NCBI GenBank assembly: GCA_018396615.1
Contig: JAGTQT010000035.1
Coordinates: 3,257-13,174 of the forward strand
From: Candidatus Bathyarchaeota archaeon
GTDB taxonomy: Archaea; Thermoproteota; Bathyarchaeia; Bathyarchaeales; Bathycorpusculaceae
Length of the DNA: 9,918 bases
Direction: 5' to 3'
The notes under the pieces: model-generated
Database searches by the model: none
The model's input: the letters and a program-made list of their open reading frames with translations, nothing else
What the model was told of the DNA's origin: nothing
Shown here: positions 6,549-9,918 of the stretch, piece by piece
How the letters are laid out: each line of letters begins with the position of its first letter
How positions within the stretch are numbered: the stretch's first letter is position 1
Made by a program: the position numbers and the translations under genes

Positions 6549-7403
6549 TCACCATGCAAGAACACCGACAAGGAAAGCTACTAATCCAAAAACAAACCAT
6601 AACAGAACAATGTTCTTGATTTTTCTGGCGTTTTCTCTCGAATAATCCCTTGGAAGCAGAATTGAAGAAGCAACAAGCCCAAAATCAGTTACTGCAACAA
6701 ATGGAATAAACCATAAAGAAACGATGTTTAAAAGCCACGGAACAGGACTAAGTAAAACCGCAGAAAGATAAAATACCGAAGCCACAACAGCCGCGGCTCT
6801 TTCTCCAAAACGCACAGCCAAAGTTTTCACATTCCGCGCTTTGTCTCCTTCAATGTCCACGATTCCCTTGGTTATTTCTCTGCCTGTGTTAGAAAGAAAA
6901 ACCATAGAGACGAAGATTAAGACGTTTGTTTTGACTTCATTAACGATTGCAACGCTGCCATAGATAAAAGGTATTGCCACACATGTGCTTACGAGAAGAT
7001 TCCCGGGTAATCCGCTGCGTTTTCCAACAGTGATATAAACAACGAGAACTATCCATGCGATTAAGGCTGTAAATAGACAGAGAATGCTTGTTAAATATGC
7101 AGACACAAAACCTACGGCAGTAAGGATAAAGGCAAAAGCTAAGGCATTTTTTGGCTTAATTACCCCACTAGGAATCGGACGATTAGGCTCATTTATGGCG
7201 TCTATTTCCCGGTCGTAATAGTCATTTATCGCCATGGAAGCGCCAGTTAAAAAGAAACCAGTTAGAAAGCCATATACTAAATTCTGCCAAAAAATGCCTA
7301 ACTCACTTGGGCTTGCAAGTGCCGCGCCGACTATTACCGCGAAACCCATCATTAAACAGTTAATCGGGCGCACCAAACGCACGTAACCAACGAATTTCTG
7401 CAT
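6549..7403 (-). CDS. UbiA-family prenyltransferase, probably digeranylgeranylglyceryl phosphate synthase
   Basis: An integral membrane enzyme of 284 residues with eight or nine hydrophobic segments. It has both Mg-pyrophosphate motifs of the family: NDYYDREID (60-68, NDxxDxxxD), followed by EPNRPIPSG, and DIEGD (183-187, DxxxD). In archaea this combination normally marks the enzyme that adds the second geranylgeranyl chain to geranylgeranylglyceryl phosphate, giving the unsaturated archaeol precursor. Another UbiA activity (menaquinone or heme branch) is possible, but no such pathway genes are nearby. ATG at 7403 has AAGG 9 bases upstream (7413-7416). The gene is divergent from the nucleotidyltransferase, and a short hydrophobic ORF follows its stop directly. 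Confidence 0.87.
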   Translation of the reverse strand: MQKFVGYVRLVRPINCLMMGFAVIVGAALASPSELGIFWQNLVYGFLTGFFLTGASMAINDYYDREIDAINEPNRPIPSGVIKPKNALAFAFILTAVGFVSAYLTSILCLFTALIAWIVLVVYITVGKRSGLPGNLLVSTCVAIPFIYGSVAIVNEVKTNVLIFVSMVFLSNTGREITKGIVDIEGDKARNVKTLAVRFGERAAAVVASVFYLSAVLLSPVPWLLNIVSLWFIPFVAVTDFGLVASSILLPRDYSRENARKIKNIVLLWFVFGLVAFLVGVLAW

Positions 7404-7442
7404 TTTCTCAAGCCTTGCACTAAACCATAAGCCTTCATTAAA

Positions 7443-7451
7443 GTTATAAAA
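7443..7451 (-). promoter_or_regulatory. TATA box of the prenyltransferase gene
   Basis: TTTTATAAC on the minus strand lies about 39 bases before the ATG. That is a good archaeal TATA match at normal distance with a leader of about 15 bases. Confidence 0.55.
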
Positions 7452-7463
7452 CTCACGATAAGA

Positions 7464-7506
7464 TTCGAAAGTTTAATACGTTAAACGTAAAATAAACATT
7501 TTCGAA
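7464..7506 (+). promoter_or_regulatory. Promoter and palindrome cluster upstream of the nucleotidyltransferase gene
   Basis: Two TTCGAA palindromes (7464-7469 and 7501-7506) flank an inverted repeat, GTTTAA-TACG-TTAAAC (7471-7486), which itself overlaps TACGTTAAACGTA (7477-7489). GTTTAATA (7471-7478) could be the TATA box, placing the transcript start near 7500. The symmetric elements could bind a regulator for one or both divergent genes, but A/T-rich sequence makes short palindromes common. Confidence 0.35.
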
Positions 7507-7521
7507 GTTGGTGACAACTTT
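7504..7521 (+). promoter_or_regulatory. Hairpin with GUGA loop covering the ribosome binding site of the nucleotidyltransferase
   Basis: AAGTTG (7505-7510), GTGA (7511-7514), CAACTT (7515-7520) is a perfect 6-bp stem closed by a GNRA-type tetraloop; a G-U pair with the first base of the TTG start (7504/7521) could extend it. The GGTGA ribosome site (7510-7514) is the loop plus its closing G. TTG at 7521 is the only possible start: TGA lies in frame at 7512-7514, and no other ATG, GTG or TTG follows before the conserved nucleotide-binding motif. Confidence 0.5.
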
Positions 7522-8792
7522 TGCGTGACAACTACGCACCAGAAAGACTAAGAGTAATAATTCCAGTAGGCGGCAAAGCCAAACGCCTATTACCGCTTAC
7601 AGCGGAAACCAGCAAGGCGTGCATCCGCCTCTTGAACAGACCGTTAATAGAATTTTCGCTTCTATCTCTTGCACGTCAAGGCATCCGAAACTTCATTTTC
7701 GGAGTGAAGGGCTACACTAATTATAGAGATTTACATGACTATTTCGAATCGGGCTATGGATTCTCCACAAGGTATGGCATCAGTCCACGTGTTCACATAA
7801 AATATCAACCCAACGTTGACGACTTAGGAAGCGCAGATTCAGCGAGAATAAACATGGAATATTACAACGTTAGAGACCCAGTTTTCGCGGTGCAAGGCGA
7901 CAACATCTTCGACGTAAATGTGAAAGAGCTTGTGGAATTTCATCGGAAAAAAGGAGCAACAATGACGATAGCATTGCGGGAAGTTGCTGACGTTGAAGGC
8001 TACGGAATAGCGGACATAAACAAAGACATGAAAATCTCAAGATTCGTTGAAAAACCAACACCCAAAGAAGCCCCATCGAACCTTGCCAACACAGGCTTAT
8101 ACATGGTCTCTCCAGAAATAAAGAAAATCTTCAAAGAAAAAGGAGTAAAGCAAATAATTAAAGAAAAAAATCGCTTAGATTTTGGTTTTGACTTTATTCC
8201 ATACCTTATAAAAACTGGAAGACCAGTGTACGGGTACACTTTGAAGGGAAGCTGGTATGATGTTGGCAGTCCAAAACGCTATTTGGAAGCAATGCAAGAC
8301 ATGCTTAATGGACGCTTCTCGTCATTAAAGGATTTTGGAGGAAGAATAAGCGAAGAAAACAGAGTGTGGGTTCAAGGAGAAAGCTCCGAATCGCAGAAGA
8401 GAAGACAGGAAATTATAAGAAAGATTAAACAGGGAAGGATAGAAATTGAGGGCGCTGTTCTGATTGGGCGGCACTGCGAAATAAACGATGGCGTGCGACT
8501 GGTTAACTCGTGTATTGACAATTATACAAAGATAGGAAAGAATGCAGTAATAGAGAATTCGGCAATTCTTGATAGGGCCATAATCGATGAAAAAGCAGAG
8601 ATAAAAGACAGTATTGTAGGAAGACATGTGACGGTTTTGTCAAGCCCAAGGAAACAGACAAAGATAGATGGAGTATCAGTTGTTGCGGATGACGTGACAA
8701 TAGCAGAAGGATGCAAGCTGACAGCAACAAAAATCTACCCTCACCAATATGTAAGAGGAGAATTCAACAATCAAACATTAATGCCAGGTTAA
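7521..8792 (+). CDS. Sugar-1-phosphate nucleotidyltransferase with left-handed beta-helix tail
   Basis: A cytoplasmic enzyme of 423 residues that joins a sugar-1-phosphate and an NTP to give an NDP-sugar and pyrophosphate. The N-terminal Rossmann-like domain (about 10-262) has the signature PVGGKAKRLLPLT (15-27), a metal-binding QGDN (125-128), FVEKP (175-179), NTGLYM (190-195) and GSWYDVGS (243-250). A charged linker (about 264-308) leads to a left-handed beta-helix of hexapeptide repeats (about 310-400; VLIGRHCEI, TKIGKNAVI). This architecture is shared by mannose-1-phosphate guanylyltransferases and glucose-1-phosphate nucleotidyltransferases; the substrate cannot be told. The signature has KAK where GTR or similar is usual. 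Products likely feed protein glycosylation or surface glycans. A rare TTG start lies within a hairpin. The thioredoxin-like gene follows after 2 bases. Confidence 0.9.
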   Translation: MRDNYAPERLRVIIPVGGKAKRLLPLTAETSKACIRLLNRPLIEFSLLSLARQGIRNFIFGVKGYTNYRDLHDYFESGYGFSTRYGISPRVHIKYQPNVDDLGSADSARINMEYYNVRDPVFAVQGDNIFDVNVKELVEFHRKKGATMTIALREVADVEGYGIADINKDMKISRFVEKPTPKEAPSNLANTGLYMVSPEIKKIFKEKGVKQIIKEKNRLDFGFDFIPYLIKTGRPVYGYTLKGSWYDVGSPKRYLEAMQDMLNGRFSSLKDFGGRISEENRVWVQGESSESQKRRQEIIRKIKQGRIEIEGAVLIGRHCEINDGVRLVNSCIDNYTKIGKNAVIENSAILDRAIIDEKAEIKDSIVGRHVTVLSSPRKQTKIDGVSVVADDVTIAEGCKLTATKIYPHQYVRGEFNNQTLMPG

Positions 8793-8794
8793 AA

Positions 8795-9268
8795 ATGGAC
8801 GTGGAATTAGCTGAAATTAGAAAGAGAACCGTTTCAGTAAGCGAATATTTAGATAGTTTAGGAGAACCGTTCCGCGAAAAATTCTTCGCCAGAAAACAAA
8901 CCTACAAGTTGAATCAAGAAGTGATAAACCAGCTTAAAAAATTTGCAGACAAATTTGTGGTGGTTGCTTTTTCAGCGGAATGGTGTAAAGACTGCGCTGC
9001 CAACATCCCAGTTCTAGCGTTAATATCGGAAGCAATTGGATTAGAAGTTAGAGTCTTCGGCGGATTAATGAAAGACCCATTAAGTCATATTAGAAAATGG
9101 AGAATCCCGCCATCGCCGCCCGAAGTAGAAACATTCAGAGTGAGTAAGATTCCACTCATAATATTGTTCTCAAAAGAAGGGAAGGAAATCGGAAAAATAA
9201 TTGAAAATCCGCAGAAACCAACACTTGAAGAAGAATTAATGACAGTTATTTCAGAAAAGCACCCATAA
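8795..9268 (+). CDS. Thioredoxin-like protein with WCKDC active site
   Basis: The product has 157 residues, without a signal peptide, so probably cytoplasmic. A helical N-terminal part (1-52) precedes a thioredoxin fold: FVVVAFSAEWCKDCAAN (54-70) with Cys64/Cys67, and a cis-Pro at 120 in VSKIPLIILF. This resembles the Thioredoxin_9-type family more than classical thioredoxin (WCGPC), because of the long N-terminal extension and the KD pair between the cysteines. A redox role on unknown partners is inferred. The frame is open 84 bases upstream to an ATG at 8711, but that extension lies inside the previous gene. ATG 8795 has AGGTT (8786-8790) just upstream and starts 2 bases after the nucleotidyltransferase stop, so the two are almost certainly co-transcribed and translationally coupled. 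Confidence 0.87.
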   Translation: MDVELAEIRKRTVSVSEYLDSLGEPFREKFFARKQTYKLNQEVINQLKKFADKFVVVAFSAEWCKDCAANIPVLALISEAIGLEVRVFGGLMKDPLSHIRKWRIPPSPPEVETFRVSKIPLIILFSKEGKEIGKIIENPQKPTLEEELMTVISEKHP

Positions 9269-9353
9269 GCAAATTCATTCCATTCTACCAAAATATCATG
9301 TCTAAAATCTGTTTAATAAGGAGAAGAGGCAACGACTAATTTTCTATGCTTAT

Positions 9354-9911
9354 TTATGCTTTGAACCACTTGAATATCAAATATCTTATTTTTTCCTTCT
9401 CTAAGTTTGGCACTGCAATAATGAATCTTTTTCTGACGGTTGTCGCTAGTCTTCCAGCTTTAACAATGTCAGTGGCGGTAATTTCAGAGTTAGCACTTTT
9501 AACAGACACCATATACGGCGCATGTTCAACACCCGGTCCATACTTGTAAACAGCAAAGTCGCACCCAAACTTTATCCCTGGCGTGACAATTAATCCATCA
9601 TCTCGCAAATCTCGATAAACAGCGTATTTCTCGTCAAAATCTTCATATAATTGCCTAGCTCTTTGACGTAACTTAACTAGACTAACTTTCTTCTTGTCAA
9701 TGCCTTCATAGATGGTTATAATTCCCTTCGTTGCAAGATACAAGCCTTCCATCAAATCTAAAACAAGCGGAACATTGAACTCTGGAATTTTTGGTTTAGA
9801 AATTCCTAAAGGTTTTCCGTAGAAACCCATTTTGTAAAGTTCTGAGCCCTTAGTTGAATCCCACACCACTAAAAAGTTTTCGATGAACTCCACTTCTATT
9901 TTTTTAGGCAT
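9354..9911 (-). CDS. endA: tRNA-splicing endonuclease, archaeal EndA
   Basis: Cuts introns out of precursor tRNAs at bulge-helix-bulge structures in the cytoplasm. At 185 residues it matches the short homotetramer-type (alpha4) archaeal enzyme. The catalytic triad is visible in the C-terminal nuclease domain: Tyr122 in FGCDFAVYKYG, His130 in GVEHAPYMV and Lys161 in LATTVRKRFIIAV. The His-Lys spacing of 31 equals that of the Methanocaldococcus jannaschii enzyme. The N-terminal domain covers about 1-75. ATG at 9911 is only 7 bases from the window edge; the frame is still open upstream, so a slightly longer start outside the window cannot be excluded. It converges on the thioredoxin-like gene; the 85 bases between them hold no recognisable gene or strong terminator. 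Confidence 0.92.
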   Translation of the reverse strand: MPKKIEVEFIENFLVVWDSTKGSELYKMGFYGKPLGISKPKIPEFNVPLVLDLMEGLYLATKGIITIYEGIDKKKVSLVKLRQRARQLYEDFDEKYAVYRDLRDDGLIVTPGIKFGCDFAVYKYGPGVEHAPYMVSVKSANSEITATDIVKAGRLATTVRKRFIIAVPNLEKEKIRYLIFKWFKA

Positions 9912-9918
9912 TAATGTT

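Noticed and set aside
8325..8730. Three overlapping minus-strand frames
   Set aside because: All are antisense to the beta-helix part of the nucleotidyltransferase, with Ser/Leu/Cys-rich shadow composition.
8711..8794. N-terminal extension of the thioredoxin-like gene from ATG 8711
   Set aside because: It would overlap the coding end of the nucleotidyltransferase by 82 bases, and its translation is low-complexity; ATG 8795 has its own ribosome site and normal operon spacing.
9269..9353. Small RNA or peptide (13 codons from ATG 9298) between the thioredoxin-like gene and endA
   Set aside because: No C/D or H/ACA box pair, no stable stem, and the peptide frame is too short with no ribosome site.
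1..9918. CRISPR array, insertion sequence, tRNA or rRNA
   Set aside because: No regularly spaced direct repeats, transposase motifs, terminal inverted repeats, tRNA T-arm/acceptor pattern or rRNA-like sequence was seen on either strand.

Overview
The window looks archaeal. It pairs an archaeal-type asparaginyl-tRNA synthetase with a tRNA-splicing endonuclease of about 185 residues, a UbiA-family prenyltransferase of the kind that builds archaeal ether lipids, an ADP-forming acyl-CoA synthetase and a COG4880-like secreted beta-propeller protein. Starts are a mix of ATG, GTG and TTG, several with Shine-Dalgarno (SD) matches of the GGTGA/AGGTG type. A/T-rich TATA-like boxes lie about 30-60 bases upstream of the start codons. 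The moderate-to-low GC and this gene mix fit a Bathyarchaeia-like or other Thermoproteota/TACK lineage, but that placement is inference.

Layout. 1-1002 (minus, cut by the left edge): acyl-CoA synthetase, CoA-binding part. 1136-2428 (minus): asnS. 2429-2671: divergent control region that also holds an imperfect inverted repeat and a possible short minus-strand ORF. 2672-4048 (plus): cation diffusion facilitator (CDF) metal transporter with three tandem C-terminal metal-sensing domains. It converges, with 5 bases between stops, on 4054-5910 (minus), a membrane-anchored, sequon-rich beta-propeller protein. Just upstream of that, in the same direction, are a 21-bp perfect-armed palindrome and a winged-helix regulator with two membrane helices (5986-6435). 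Further upstream is a possible 27-residue membrane peptide (6461-6544) starting 4 bases after the stop of a UbiA-family prenyltransferase (6549-7403). A divergent promoter region rich in small palindromes (7404-7520) separates this from a plus-strand pair: a sugar-phosphate nucleotidyltransferase (7521-8792) and a thioredoxin-like protein (8795-9268) 2 bases apart. endA (9354-9911, minus) closes the window.

How the genes may work together. Most are independent housekeeping or envelope genes: energy metabolism, translation, tRNA splicing, lipid synthesis, sugar-nucleotide supply. The groupings the sequence itself supports are (a) the membrane-bound winged-helix regulator plus the secreted beta-propeller, with a candidate operator between them; (b) the tightly coupled nucleotidyltransferase-thioredoxin pair; and (c) the prenyltransferase with a possible tiny membrane peptide. 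No CRISPR array, mobile element, tRNA or rRNA was seen. No gap between genes exceeds 300 bases. The points most worth a second look are the triple-domain metal transporter, the regulator/palindrome/beta-propeller unit, the hairpin whose loop carries the ribosome binding site of the nucleotidyltransferase, and the two possible short ORFs.
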